IMG/VR virus record: IMGVR_UViG_3300025411_000647
Location: 1-52,534 of that record
Strand: one strand, 5' to 3'
DNA from: a virus
Length of the DNA: 52,534 nt
The translations under genes and the position numbers were made by a program. A model generated the notes under the pieces. The model was not told where the DNA came from and ran no database searches. It saw only the letters and a program-made list of their open reading frames with translations. This document shows positions 34,751 through 42,626 of this stretch, piece by piece. Position 1 is the stretch's first letter; each line of letters opens with the position of its first letter.

Positions 34751-35764
34751 TTAATTATCTAATTGTTTCCAAGCTGTGCCATTGTATCCATAAAAATGGC
34801 TGTTGCTACTATCAAAAATCATCATTCCGGCATAAGCAGGAGAAGGGTAATTAGACGAACCATTATACCCACCATTGCCAGTGCCAGAGTAACCAGGACC
34901 TGCAAGCATTACAGCAGGTGCAAGAAATACACCCGAACTATTAAGTCCTGCATAGTTAGCATTACTGCCACCACCACCGCTACTAAGAACAATAGTAGAT
35001 TTTGGTTGAGCATCTGAAAGGTTAGCGCCTGAATCGAAATATGAAATTATAACGCCCGCTTGTGCATAACTTGTACCGTTATATCCCTTTAAAGCAAAAG
35101 TCATTCCATTCCCAGGTCCTGTTCCGATAGATGTTGGGCTTAAACTAGACCCTGCATAAAAATTAGCTGAAACACCGGCTCCGATAATAGAATCAATGTG
35201 TAAACCGAGGCCGCCATCTGGTACATTAATAAAAGCTGTATTAAGGGCTGTTAATGTTGCTTGTGAAGCTGAGATATTTCCATTATTATTGATATTTCCA
35301 GTAATTGCAATATTTCCTGTGCCTGTGATACTATATCCATTTAGTGGTAAATTTGCGCCAAGCCCTGTAGTTGCAGAAATAGTTGCACCCGTTATTGCCC
35401 CAAACGCTGAAATACCACCGCCAGTAGAAGAAATAGCACCACTGGCTGTAATTGTACCAGTGTTGTTAATATTGCCTGTTCCTGTAATGTTGTGATTATT
35501 TAACGATAGACTGCCACCTAATTGAGGAGCTGTATCTCCAACAACCGCTGATAACCCTCCACTATTTGTTGCTTGCAAAGTTTGCGAAATTGAGTTCCAT
35601 ATTAGCCCAGTTCCAGCTAATGATGCTCCAACAGCATTTCCGCCTGTAGTTGTGCCGTCTCCGACATATAATTTTTGGGTATCGGTTGTATATACTAATT
35701 CCCCTTGATCAAACAATACTGTTTGTCTTTGGGCGTCTGTTCCGCGTCTAATACGTAGCGACAT
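34751..35764 (-). CDS. Tail-fibre-like structural protein
   Basis: 337 aa. The first 50 residues (MSLRIRRGTDAQRQTVLFDQ, GELVYTTDTQKLYVGDGTT) are the MTD-like N-terminal domain found in phage tail fibres and tip proteins. The middle is made of repeated short G/N/T/S units (TGTGNINNTGTIT, TGTGNIAITGNINNNG) that form a fibrous beta structure, and the end YAGMMIFDSSNSHFYGYNGT is a typical closing module. It has a proper ribosome site (GGAGAT) and a late-type promoter. It is the only clear virion gene in the window, next to the oxygenase island. Confidence 0.88.
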   Translation of the reverse strand: MSLRIRRGTDAQRQTVLFDQGELVYTTDTQKLYVGDGTTTGGNAVGASLAGTGLIWNSISQTLQATNSGGLSAVVGDTAPQLGGSLSLNNHNITGTGNINNTGTITASGAISSTGGGISAFGAITGATISATTGLGANLPLNGYSITGTGNIAITGNINNNGNISASQATLTALNTAFINVPDGGLGLHIDSIIGAGVSANFYAGSSLSPTSIGTGPGNGMTFALKGYNGTSYAQAGVIISYFDSGANLSDAQPKSTIVLSSGGGGSNANYAGLNSSGVFLAPAVMLAGPGYSGTGNGGYNGSSNYPSPAYAGMMIFDSSNSHFYGYNGTAWKQLDN

Positions 35765-35789
35765 GGGCTATCTCCGTTATTCTATAGTG

Positions 35790-35797
35790 TATTTATT
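35790..35797 (-). promoter_or_regulatory. T4-late-like AATAAATA promoter of tail gene
   Basis: AATAAATA 25 bases before the ATG at 35764, leaving room for a leader with GGAGAT ribosome site. The best-supported late promoter in this window since it serves a virion gene. Confidence 0.65.
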
Positions 35798-35825
35798 AAA
35801 TACCAGGAGAAGTTTTAGCCAAAAA

Positions 35826-35847
35826 AATAGGGCCCTAAGGCCCTATT
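35826..35847. terminator. Bidirectional rho-independent terminator
   Basis: AATAGGGCC CTAA GGCCCTATT, a nine-pair stem with a run of seven T on the minus-strand RNA. It ends transcription from the phosphoesterase operon before the tail gene's own promoter. Confidence 0.85.
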
Positions 35848-35866
35848 AAAGTAAAGTACTACTATA

Positions 35867-36472
35867 TTACATAGTAGGACCATTTCCGTTCTTAAATCCT
35901 ACGCTTCCGCCCTCCGCTTCGATGTTCTTGATGACATCTTCAAACAAGATAGGCGCAAAGTCTGGAGTTTGTTCTACACAAACACAATGATAACGAACAT
36001 CGTTTTCATCACTGTATAAAACTTCACCAGTTCTAGCATCAACACCACGGGCTTTTTTAACACGATTTGCGTGTAAGTGTCCGTGAATGTTAACACCAAA
36101 ACGTCCAAGACTTTCTGCGTGAACAGGAATATGGCTAAGGATCATACCGTTCATAACGTGATAAGCTCTAAGTTCTCTAAAGTAAGCACGATAGTCCTCA
36201 TCCTTAAAGATATCGTGATTACCACGAATTAAAACCTTGTCGCCGTTAAGTCTGTGCATAATTGCTAACGCTTTACGATTGATGACAACATCGCCCAAGT
36301 GATAGACCTTGTCAGTGGGCTTTACCCGTTCGTTCCACGCCTTAACCATTGCTTCGTCCATTTCATCTGGATCAGTCCATGGACGGAGTTTTGTAACACC
36401 ATCGTTACGAGTAAAGCGACATACACCGGCATGGCCGAAGTGTGTATCGCTAACTAAAAATACGCTTGGCAT
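35867..36472 (-). CDS. Calcineurin-like metallophosphoesterase
   Basis: 201 aa from ATG 36472 with a perfect AGGAGG. The motifs are SDTHFGH (D9, H11), YHLGDV, RGNHD, LSHIPVH and NIHGHLHAN, a complete bimetal site. Small phosphoesterases of this kind are widespread in phages; the substrate is not known. Last gene before the terminator. Confidence 0.85.
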   Translation of the reverse strand: MPSVFLVSDTHFGHAGVCRFTRNDGVTKLRPWTDPDEMDEAMVKAWNERVKPTDKVYHLGDVVINRKALAIMHRLNGDKVLIRGNHDIFKDEDYRAYFRELRAYHVMNGMILSHIPVHAESLGRFGVNIHGHLHANRVKKARGVDARTGEVLYSDENDVRYHCVCVEQTPDFAPILFEDVIKNIEAEGGSVGFKNGNGPTM

Positions 36473-36485
36473 AATTGCCTCCTTT

Positions 36486-36653
36486 TTAATGAACGGAGGC
36501 TTTTTCATTAACCTCACATTCAATCACCCAATTATCAAACTGGGTAAATTTGTTTACTTCTACACCTAACCCAACCGCTTCATTTACAAAGTGTTGTAAC
36601 AGCGCATTGTACAATTCATCGGGCATTGTGTCTCGATCAAACTTAATTTTCAT
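36486..36653 (-). CDS. 55-aa hypothetical protein
   Basis: MKIKFDRDTMPDELYNALLQ and, after NKFTQFDNWVIECEV, a short end. ATG at 36653 makes ATGA with the stop of the gene upstream, and the stop is just before the phosphoesterase ribosome site. A real small gene by context; function unknown. Confidence 0.7.
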   Translation of the reverse strand: MKIKFDRDTMPDELYNALLQHFVNEAVGLGVEVNKFTQFDNWVIECEVNEKASVH

Positions 36654-36964
36654 GCTACTACCCAATCCATTTCTTCTTTGATTTCAATACTTTCGCTTCC
36701 ATCGTATTCATGAATACGAAAAGCTGTTCCTACAGGAATCCATTTAACAACTAAATCAGCCACTCCACCTGCATAGGCTTCTGGAAAACGCATGGCAATA
36801 TAACTTTCTGCTTCTGCTATTTTGCCTTCGTCTACATAGTCAGCCAACACAGGATCAAACATCAACTCGTGTCCGTATTCTGAATAATTCCAAGTATACC
36901 AACCTGCGCCAAACCCTGGGCTATAAATTACTGCTACTTTTCCATCACGCACTAATTTTTCCAT
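36650..36964 (-). CDS. Hypothetical phage protein
   Basis: 104 aa from MEKLVRDGKVAVIYSPGFG; the ATG at 36964 forms TAATG with the gene before it. The YSPGFGAGWYTWN opening and the LMFDPVLADYV segment recur in phage proteins of unknown role. Confidence 0.75.
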   Translation of the reverse strand: MEKLVRDGKVAVIYSPGFGAGWYTWNYSEYGHELMFDPVLADYVDEGKIAEAESYIAMRFPEAYAGGVADLVVKWIPVGTAFRIHEYDGSESIEIKEEMDWVVA

Positions 36965-37164
36965 TATAGTCTCCGTTTCTTCCAACTGTAATCAACACCA
37001 TCTGGACACTTACCGTCTTTAACGCTATCTGCTCCAAACTTACCTACAAGTTCCATACCATTAATTCGAATAGTAACAAACTCACCCAATACCTTAGCCC
37101 ACGCCATTGCTTGAGTCAAGTCTTCAAATTCTTTCGACATGTTGTCGTAAACTACTTCTATCAC
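36964..37164 (-). CDS. Small hypothetical phage protein
   Basis: 66 aa, beginning MIEVVYDNMSKEFEDLTQAM, with FVTIRINGMELVGKFG as a likely beta hairpin. ATGA overlap with the first gene of the operon. Function unknown. Confidence 0.7.
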   Translation of the reverse strand: MIEVVYDNMSKEFEDLTQAMAWAKVLGEFVTIRINGMELVGKFGADSVKDGKCPDGVDYSWKKRRL

Positions 37165-37352
37165 ATCAAACCTACTATTCTAAAATATTCATCATGCGGC
37201 ACATAGAAATCTGTCTTTGGATCCCAGTACTTGCCTTCTTTTGGATCGTAATATAATATACGTCCGTTAACTAAAAATGGCCCTTCAAGTTTAGGCAAAG
37301 GACCATAGCCTTGATACAAGTCCGCTGTTTTACCTAAAATCTTAAATGCCAT
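37161..37352 (-). CDS. Small hypothetical protein, operon start
   Basis: 63 aa rich in aromatic residues (ILYYDPKEGKYWDPKTDFY). AGGAG ribosome site, and the consensus promoter at 37383-37411 directly upstream. Not recognised. Confidence 0.7.
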   Translation of the reverse strand: MAFKILGKTADLYQGYGPLPKLEGPFLVNGRILYYDPKEGKYWDPKTDFYVPHDEYFRIVGLM

Positions 37353-37382
37353 TTTCTGCTCCTGTTTTGTTAGTATTTGTAT

Positions 37383-37411
37383 ATTATAGCATCAAAAAGA
37401 AACCCAGTCAA
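37383..37411 (-). promoter_or_regulatory. Sigma70-type promoter
   Basis: TTGACT (37406-37411), 17 bases, TATAAT (37383-37388). The -35 lies in a small CCCAGTCAACTGGG palindrome just after the tRNA-Cys gene, which could act as operator or as terminator stem. Confidence 0.8.
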
Positions 37412-37442
37412 CTGGGTTTCAAAGTGTTGTTTAAATACAACA

Positions 37443-37520
37443 TGGAGCTACGGGAGGGATTTGAACCCCCGGTTTTACGGATTTGCAATCCGCTGCATTG
37501 GGCCACTCTGCCACCGTAGC
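37443..37520 (-). tRNA. tRNA-Cys (GCA)
   Basis: GCTACGG/CCGTAGC acceptor, anticodon stem GCGGA-TTGCAAA-TCCGT with anticodon GCA, T arm GGGGG TTCAAAT CCCTC, CCA encoded. Confidence 0.92.
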
Positions 37521-37529
37521 ATATCTATT

Positions 37530-38063
37530 TCAATAAGCCCACGATACAAAAGAATATCGTGTACCTTTGGTAACTTCTTCGACTCTATGACGATATAAGA
37601 AAGTTGAAGGAAATACTAACACATCACCTTGATTTAAATTTATAACTCGATCGTTCATTATAAATTCTCCGCCTTCGTAGTCATCATTCAATGATCCTAC
37701 AATACTTAGCACCGGAATACCATCATCTTGATGTCGCCTAATTAAATCAGTATGTTCGCTCATCACTGTTCCTGTTTTATATCTATTAAATCGAGGTTGA
37801 CTAAATTGAGTAATTAACCCATCTAAACCAGTTTCCGCATAGTAATTTGTAATGCAATCTATTAAAATAGGTTGTAACGCAATTGATTCATTATTATAAA
37901 GTACATCGAGTTCGCGTGTCGGACGACTCTTTGCACTGTCGTCAAACGGAGTATACCATTTATGCATTTCCCAATTAGTATTACTTTCACACACAGTGAT
38001 TAACTTATTGCATACATCCTGCGGAATTAAATTTTTAACTTTTATATAAGAATCGACGGACAT
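37530..38063 (-). CDS. Prolyl-4-hydroxylase-like 2OG-Fe(II) oxygenase
   Basis: 177 aa. H104 and D106 (MSEHTDLI), H159 (YRHRVEEV) and a basic residue after KGTRYSFVSW (R169) form a P4H-type active site; EGGEF at 130-134 is also typical. First of nine such genes scattered between tRNA genes. Its start is next to the stop of the following oxygenase. Confidence 0.85.
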   Translation of the reverse strand: MSVDSYIKVKNLIPQDVCNKLITVCESNTNWEMHKWYTPFDDSAKSRPTRELDVLYNNESIALQPILIDCITNYYAETGLDGLITQFSQPRFNRYKTGTVMSEHTDLIRRHQDDGIPVLSIVGSLNDDYEGGEFIMNDRVINLNQGDVLVFPSTFLYRHRVEEVTKGTRYSFVSWAY

Positions 38064-38064
38064 T

Positions 38065-38652
38065 TTATTCGTCTGCTTCTACTAAAATTGTATTAAATGC
38101 AATACTGATTCGATCTTCTTTACTCAAATTAGGTTGTGTATAGTGCATCAACCAAGAAGGAAACATTATCAATAATCCAGGCGATGGCGGTAATGTACAC
38201 AGTTGTGAATTAAATGATCCGGGCTTACCAATTGCATCTGTTGGAATTGTATGATAAAAAGAAGTTACAGGATTCAACATTTCTATGCATCCTGAACGTT
38301 CTTCTGCTTTTACATAATATACACCCGAAAGGCACGAATGTGGATGCATATGAGCTTTATTATAATTCAATGGTTTGTTTATGTTAATCCACACATTGGA
38401 AATAATTTGTTTAAATTTATCGTTAAGCCCGATTTCTTTATGAAGCGTATTTGCCTGCTCTTCGATAGTAGTTACGAACAATTTCATTTCATCTGCTAAA
38501 CTAACATCATTGCTTTGCCAACCACCCTCATTGCTAATAAAAACTCCAGGATCTGTACCCATTACTGTGTAGGCGTACTTTGTTAGTTCGTCGTTATTAA
38601 AATTTAAGTTATCTGTTGAAACAAAGTTTGAAAAAATTGGTATAATATTCAT
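38065..38652 (-). CDS. 2OG-Fe(II) oxygenase, TIGR02466-like
   Basis: 195 aa. NEGGWQSND opening region, AHMHPHSCLSGVYYVKA, then IMFPSWLMHYTQPN and DRISIAFNTI supply the iron and 2-oxoglutarate residues. Close paralogue of 40002-40601. No ribosome site; it begins 13 bases after the tRNA-Val CCA. Confidence 0.85.
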   Translation of the reverse strand: MNIIPIFSNFVSTDNLNFNNDELTKYAYTVMGTDPGVFISNEGGWQSNDVSLADEMKLFVTTIEEQANTLHKEIGLNDKFKQIISNVWININKPLNYNKAHMHPHSCLSGVYYVKAEERSGCIEMLNPVTSFYHTIPTDAIGKPGSFNSQLCTLPPSPGLLIMFPSWLMHYTQPNLSKEDRISIAFNTILVEADE

Positions 38653-38664
38653 ATTTTTATATTT

Positions 38665-38739
38665 TGGTAGGACGTGACAGGTTCGAACTGCCGACCTCTT
38701 CCGTGTAAAGGAAGCCTTCTACCGCTGAATTAACGTCCC
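38665..38739 (-). tRNA. tRNA-Val (TAC)
   Basis: GGGACGT/ACGTCCT acceptor, anticodon loop TTTACAC, T loop TTCGAAC, CCA encoded. Its first ten bases overlap the end of the omega gene. Confidence 0.92.
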
Positions 38740-39011
38740 AAATATTTTCCACTACGATCAATAGCACGATCGCGAGGAGTGTTAAATTTAATCTTCTTCA
38801 TGTATTCTGGACCAATCTCTCCATTTTGAAATTCAAGTAAGGCTGTTACATTAGTATGAACATCTTCAAACTTTTGGCTACTAGCATTTTGACGTCGTAG
38901 TTCACGACTACGTGCTGCTGCCATAATAACAAGATTAAACCTATTGCCGCCGGCTTGTTTTACACAAGCATCGTTATTGAGTTGAGTTCCGCGACTGATA
39001 TATTGTGGCAT
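38730..39011 (-). CDS. rpoZ: RNA polymerase omega subunit homologue
   Basis: 93 aa from MPQYISRGTQ at 39011, with AAAGGAT at good spacing. NRFNLVIMAAARSRELRRQN matches the omega core (NRFxLVxxAxxRARxL) and NVTALLEFQNGEIGPEYMKK matches the second helix pair (TALxEIxxGKxxxE). Omega clamps the beta-prime C-terminus in bacterial RNA polymerase and mediates ppGpp effects. The gene has its own perfect promoter. A phage copy may exchange with or compete against host omega; that is inference. The extra basic end (RDRAIDRSGKYLGR) is not in the usual family. Confidence 0.88.
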   Translation of the reverse strand: MPQYISRGTQLNNDACVKQAGGNRFNLVIMAAARSRELRRQNASSQKFEDVHTNVTALLEFQNGEIGPEYMKKIKFNTPRDRAIDRSGKYLGR

Positions 39012-39033
39012 ATGATATCCTTTGTAAAAACTT

Positions 39034-39062
39034 ATTATATAATCTTTATTGACTAATGTCAA
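39034..39062 (-). promoter_or_regulatory. Perfect sigma70-type promoter of omega gene
   Basis: TTGACA (39057-39062), 17 bases, TATAAT (39034-39039). It starts in the last codon of the oxygenase gene upstream and gives a leader of about 15 bases. Confidence 0.85.
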
Positions 39063-39064
39063 CA

Positions 39065-39649
39065 CTATTCTCGATATTTCACGTCTGCAGCCAAAATAAA
39101 TCTATAATTGTTACTTTGCACAATACCTGGACGATGCCATATTTTACTTGGGTAAATTAACCAAGTATATTCGCTTGGGCGTACAAATAATTTGCCGTCA
39201 CCAGTAGGCCCGTTTGGAGCCATTTCTGTACCGCAAGTATCTCTATCAGTAACATCTTCAGGAATATGCAAATACATAATTCCACTCATTTTTTTTACAA
39301 TGCTACCTTCTTTTACATCCTGTGCATGATGATGCCACAGATTGTCTCGATCTTGCTGCCCTGCCAAATTAGTCATGAAACTCCATGCCATCATATCACT
39401 AACTTGAACTTCTCGACCAAGATACATAAACACACTCATTAAAAAACTCATGCGGTATTTTAACCAAACTGGATCTTGTATTTTAAATAAATTTTCCTCT
39501 GTTTGAAACAGCGGACTATTTTTAAAATACTTACCACTATTGATGATTTGTTGTATAGTGTTTATAGCATACTTTGTATCATCAGATGTGATTACACTGC
39601 TGAAATCGAATTTTTTAAATATGCTATCTTGGTCGATTACGGGTATCAT
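39065..39649 (-). CDS. Putative 2OG-Fe(II) oxygenase
   Basis: 194 aa. LWHHHAQD around residue 107 and IWHRPGIVQSNNYRFILAAD with H172 and R183 look like the two halves of a jelly-roll iron site, with a YLHIPEDV strand between. The HxD position is ambiguous (HHHAQD). The start overlaps the parvulin gene by 4 bases. Confidence 0.7.
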   Translation of the reverse strand: MIPVIDQDSIFKKFDFSSVITSDDTKYAINTIQQIINSGKYFKNSPLFQTEENLFKIQDPVWLKYRMSFLMSVFMYLGREVQVSDMMAWSFMTNLAGQQDRDNLWHHHAQDVKEGSIVKKMSGIMYLHIPEDVTDRDTCGTEMAPNGPTGDGKLFVRPSEYTWLIYPSKIWHRPGIVQSNNYRFILAADVKYRE

Positions 39650-39909
39650 GCTGTACGTTTAATAATGTGATAACCAAACTGTGTTTGTACAGGCTCACTG
39701 ACACTGCCTACGGCTGTTGCAACTGTAGCATCTTCAAATGGTTTAACCATTGCACCTGGTCCGAATTCTCCTAGATCTCCGCCGTTGCGACCGCTCGGAC
39801 ACTTGCTGTGTTGTGCGGCTAGTTGCGCAAAATCGGCACCTTCACTTATTTGATTTTTTAGGTTTACTGCTTCGATCAGTGTTGGTACTAGTATGTGGCT
39901 TGCTCTCAT
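39646..39909 (-). CDS. Parvulin-type peptidyl-prolyl isomerase
   Basis: 87 aa from MRASHILVPTLIEA at 39909 (AAGGAAAA ribosome site), a stand-alone PpiC domain. It has the parvulin opening (ASHIL), DFAQLAAQHSKCPS, GGDLGEFGPG, VKPFEDA, and the end TQFGYHIIK. It would catalyse cis-trans turnover of Xaa-Pro bonds in the cytoplasm, perhaps in phage structural or oxygenase proteins. Clear full-length match to minimal parvulins such as E. coli PpiC (about 90 aa). Confidence 0.92.
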   Translation of the reverse strand: MRASHILVPTLIEAVNLKNQISEGADFAQLAAQHSKCPSGRNGGDLGEFGPGAMVKPFEDATVATAVGSVSEPVQTQFGYHIIKRTA

Positions 39910-40012
39910 TTTCTTTTTCCTTTTTAAAAATTTTATCCCAGTTGTTACTAAACGTATTTTGATCCACACTATACGGACGTGGACGACTTCCTTTTCCTGC
40001 TTCACCTGCCAT
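39842..40012 (-). CDS. Small hypothetical phage protein
   Basis: 56 aa starting MAGEAGKGSRPRPYSVDQN, then WDKIFKKEKENE and a polar tail. The MAGxxKGxRxRP..YxxxWDxIF pattern is frequent in phages. GGAGAA ribosome site. Its end overlaps the parvulin start by 68 bases in another frame, which is long but plausible. Confidence 0.65.
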   Translation of the reverse strand: MAGEAGKGSRPRPYSVDQNTFSNNWDKIFKKEKENESKPHTSTNTDRSSKPKKSNK

Positions 40013-40601
40013 TATGTTCTCCAATTTCATCTAAGTAGCAATTAAATGCAATGCTAATCCTATCAGCACCGCTACGATTGGGCTGAACGCTGTGCATCAT
40101 CCAAGGTGAAAATATCAAACATGATCCCACTTCAGGATGTTCCCAATGCGTTCCGCTATTGTAATTATTATGTTGTACTACTGTTGAATTTGATATAGTA
40201 TAGTTATGCTCTCTTACTGGATGCAAGAATTCAATTGCACCAGATGCTGGTTCAGCTTTAACATAATATACACCTGTAAAAAAAGAATTAGGATGAGTAT
40301 GAGTTTTATTATAATCGCCTGGGCGATTTAAATTTATCCATGCTTGTCCTACTACAGGTTTAAACTTGTTAGAGAATCCCAAACTACTATATAATTCAAC
40401 AAGTTTAGTATCAACTTGATCTATCAATGGTTGCAATTCAATCCTATCTTGTATTAATTTACTTTGCCAACCACCTTCATTGCTTGAAAACACACCAGAG
40501 TCCGATTGACTCAAATCATAAGTGAGTTTTTCTAAAATGCTATTGTCGACATCTAAATTAGATTTAGAAAGCAAACTGATAAAAAGAATCTTTGTTTCCA
40601 T
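40002..40601 (-). CDS. 2OG-Fe(II) oxygenase, TIGR02466-like
   Basis: 199 aa. THTHPNSFFTGVYYVKAEPA, SCLIFSPWMMHSVQPN and DRISIAFNCY carry the active-site residues. SSNEGGWQSKL near residue 40 is shared with 38065-38652, its closest relative here. It starts 16 bases after tRNA-Pro. Confidence 0.85.
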   Translation of the reverse strand: METKILFISLLSKSNLDVDNSILEKLTYDLSQSDSGVFSSNEGGWQSKLIQDRIELQPLIDQVDTKLVELYSSLGFSNKFKPVVGQAWINLNRPGDYNKTHTHPNSFFTGVYYVKAEPASGAIEFLHPVREHNYTISNSTVVQHNNYNSGTHWEHPEVGSCLIFSPWMMHSVQPNRSGADRISIAFNCYLDEIGEHNGR

Positions 40602-40616
40602 TAAACACTCTACAAT

Positions 40617-40693
40617 TGGTCGGAGTACAAGGATTCGAACCTTGGACCTCCTGGTCCCAAACCAGGCGCACTACCAGGCTGTGCTACACTCCG
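40617..40693 (-). tRNA. tRNA-Pro (TGG)
   Basis: CGGAGTG/TACTCCG acceptor, CCTGG-TTTGGGA-CCAGG anticodon arm, T loop TTCGAAT, CCA encoded. Confidence 0.92.
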
Positions 40694-40699
40694 ATATTC

Positions 40700-41308
40700 T
40701 TAGACAAAGTTTGGTCCGCATATCCATCCTACTAAACTACGTCTAACACCTTTAGTAACAGGTGCTACACTGTGAGGAATGAATGATGGGAATAAAACCA
40801 TGTCGCCTTTATTTAATTCTACTACAGCAGGATCTTTTAAATAATGAAATTTTAATTCGCCGCCTTCGTACTCACTTGGATCATTTAATAAAATACTAAA
40901 TGAAATTTTTCTATTAAATCCTGTAGGATCTCTTAATGTACTATCACAATGTACATCATAATTTCCTAAATCTTCGCTTCGATATACGCTATATTGTAAT
41001 GGTTCTAAGTAACTAACACTATATTTAAAATTTTGAAAATTAACAGTTAATGCTACATCAATAATCCTATCATATAATTCTTTAAATAATTGCATGTCGT
41101 CTAACCACATTATGTCAGTTATTCGAGATGTAATGTCAAGGTTGCGTTTTTCACCTTGTTCTCTGTTATTTTGAACAGCAGCTGATTGTAATTTTTCAGG
41201 ATTCAAATTGGCATAATTTTCTACACTAGAAATTAAATTATTGTCAATTGCCTTTACTACAGTATAAGTCCATGCTTGTGGACGATTAGGCGCTTCAAAC
41301 CAAAGCAT
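40700..41308 (-). CDS. Prolyl-4-hydroxylase-like 2OG-Fe(II) oxygenase
   Basis: 202 aa. H120 and D122 (YDVHCDST), EGGELKF, H179 (FIPHSVAPV) and R189/R190 (KGVRRSLVGW) form the PHD2/P4H-type site seen in PKHD-type hydroxylases. Ribosome site AAAGG. Placed between tRNA-Gly and tRNA-Pro. Confidence 0.87.
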   Translation of the reverse strand: MLWFEAPNRPQAWTYTVVKAIDNNLISSVENYANLNPEKLQSAAVQNNREQGEKRNLDITSRITDIMWLDDMQLFKELYDRIIDVALTVNFQNFKYSVSYLEPLQYSVYRSEDLGNYDVHCDSTLRDPTGFNRKISFSILLNDPSEYEGGELKFHYLKDPAVVELNKGDMVLFPSFIPHSVAPVTKGVRRSLVGWICGPNFV

Positions 41309-41324
41309 ATAAACCTTTTATTAT

Positions 41325-41398
41325 TGGAGCGGAGTGAGAGAATCGAACTCTCGACCGAAGATTGGAAATCTGCTGTTTTACCATTAAACTAACCCCGC
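41325..41398 (-). tRNA. tRNA-Gly (TCC)
   Basis: GCGGGGT/ACTCCGC acceptor, anticodon loop TTTCCAA with one mismatch in the stem, T arm GAGAG TTCGATT CTCTC, CCA encoded. Confidence 0.9.
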
Positions 41399-41403
41399 AT
41401 ATC

Positions 41404-41967
41404 TTACCATTCAGATGTGTCATAAACAAACCATCCTGTAATTATGTATTTTACTTCATTGTCACATGGCATGCCTTGATGCATGTGAGTCCAGTCGGCT
41501 GGCCAAATCAAAGTTAAACCTTTTTCAGGTTTTACTTGTAAATTTTGATACAAAAATTCAGTGCCGCCACCTTCTTCTATATCATTCAAATAAGTCATGT
41601 AAACTAAATGACGATTGATAATATGTTTAAAACCATTTTGTTCGCAATGCCATCCTTTATAGTATTTTCCAGCGTCATATCTTTGAACTTTAACATCTGG
41701 AAACAACATCCATTTTGCTAAATGCATATCTAATGTAGGAGCAAATTCTGTTTTATATTTGTTCAAAGCTGTTGCCAATTCACTAATATATCTAGATTTT
41801 ATATCAGACGAAAACTCTGCTAGTTCTGAATTCTTATATGTTTTTATGCCTGACTTGAATCTCTCTAAATTATTTTCAGATTCCGTATATATATCATCAC
41901 ATAGTTTAGTATCTATGTAATATCCTCTGATAAATGGATTTTGTGAATTTAATGTATGTTCGCGCAT
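41404..41967 (-). CDS. Prolyl-4-hydroxylase-like oxygenase with HxE
   Basis: 187 aa. GWHCEQNGF places H107 and E109 as ligands, so the carboxylate is Glu; EEGGGTEFLY at 131-140 and H161/H163 (WTHMHQGMP) complete the site and K173 may bind 2-oxoglutarate. It starts 10 bases after the small gene upstream without a clear ribosome site. Confidence 0.8.
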   Translation of the reverse strand: MREHTLNSQNPFIRGYYIDTKLCDDIYTESENNLERFKSGIKTYKNSELAEFSSDIKSRYISELATALNKYKTEFAPTLDMHLAKWMLFPDVKVQRYDAGKYYKGWHCEQNGFKHIINRHLVYMTYLNDIEEGGGTEFLYQNLQVKPEKGLTLIWPADWTHMHQGMPCDNEVKYIITGWFVYDTSEW

Positions 41968-41977
41968 AATTTAAAAA

Positions 41978-42115
41978 TTAGTGTCTAGCTACTCCCACCA
42001 CAGGAGCCCTAGACCGAGCTGTTACTCTGTCCATATCATTTCTTCTTCTGGCTAGGTTGATAGTCCTAACCCACGATAGTTTTAAGTCATCCATATAGCG
42101 GATCTCTAAGGCCAT
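41978..42115 (-). CDS. 45-aa basic protein
   Basis: MALEIRYMDDLKLSWVRTIN, then LARRRNDMDRVTARSR and a short end; strongly basic in the second half. The frame stays open upstream through GGYHILRALTE without another start codon, and a GGAGG..CCTCC hairpin lies about 15-35 bases ahead of the ATG. There is no spaced ribosome site. Probably a real small gene; the start is uncertain. Confidence 0.5.
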   Translation of the reverse strand: MALEIRYMDDLKLSWVRTINLARRRNDMDRVTARSRAPVVGVARH

Positions 42116-42185
42116 TTCCGTGAGTGCCCGGAGGATATGGTAACCTCCTACCCACTTTATTCTCGGAAAAGTGTAACCGGGATTT

Positions 42186-42261
42186 TGGTGCCCCTTGTCC
42201 GACTCGAACAGACCACCTACTGATTACAAATCAGTTGCTCTACCAGATGAGCTAAAGGGGC
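42186..42261 (-). tRNA. tRNA-Thr (TGT)
   Basis: GCCCCTT/AAGGGGC acceptor, ACTGA-TTTGTAA-TCAGT arm, T loop TTCGAGT, CCA encoded. Confidence 0.92.
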
Positions 42262-42266
42262 AAATT

Positions 42267-42488
42267 TTATTCTACGTTTACTGCACTAGTTTCACTAACT
42301 TGATAGTTACTGGTTCCACGAGGTGCTCGATCTTTCTTCTCAGGCTTAATAACGACTTCGCTACATAATTGAGCATCGATCATCATACGTTTAAATTGAT
42401 TACGCTGTTCTGCTGTAGATCCTTTCATTAATGCAAGCATACGTTTGTATGATTTTGCAAACTTAAATGTCTTACTTGGTTTTAACAT
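42267..42488 (-). CDS. Small basic hypothetical phage protein
   Basis: 73 aa. KTFKFAKSYKRMLALM and QRNQFKRMMIDAQLC, with a lysine/arginine-rich tail, resemble small conserved phage proteins of unknown role. AAAGGAAAG ribosome site. Between tRNA-Thr and tRNA-Ser. Confidence 0.75.
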   Translation of the reverse strand: MLKPSKTFKFAKSYKRMLALMKGSTAEQRNQFKRMMIDAQLCSEVVIKPEKKDRAPRGTSNYQVSETSAVNVE

Positions 42489-42508
42489 AACTTTCCTTTT
42501 ATATAACT

Positions 42509-42598
42509 TGGCGGAGCGACTGGGAGTCGAACCCAGTCAACGCTATTACACGTTGTACGGATTAGCAATCCGCTGCCTTACCGTTCGGCCACCGCTCC
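42509..42598 (-). tRNA. tRNA-Ser (GCT)
   Basis: Class II with a long variable arm (CAACG..CGTTG); GGAGCGG/CGCTCC acceptor, anticodon loop TTGCTAA, CCA encoded. Confidence 0.92.
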
Positions 42599-42626
42599 GT
42601 GCGGTATTTTACTTATACTAACTAAC

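Noticed and set aside
34763-35495. Open frames on the plus strand opposite the tail gene
   Set aside because: Antisense shadows of a repeat-rich Gly/Asn/Thr coding region; no start signals.
34751-35764. Collagen-like tail protein as target of prolyl hydroxylases
   Set aside because: The repeats are G/N/T/S-rich with few prolines and no Gly-X-Y periodicity.
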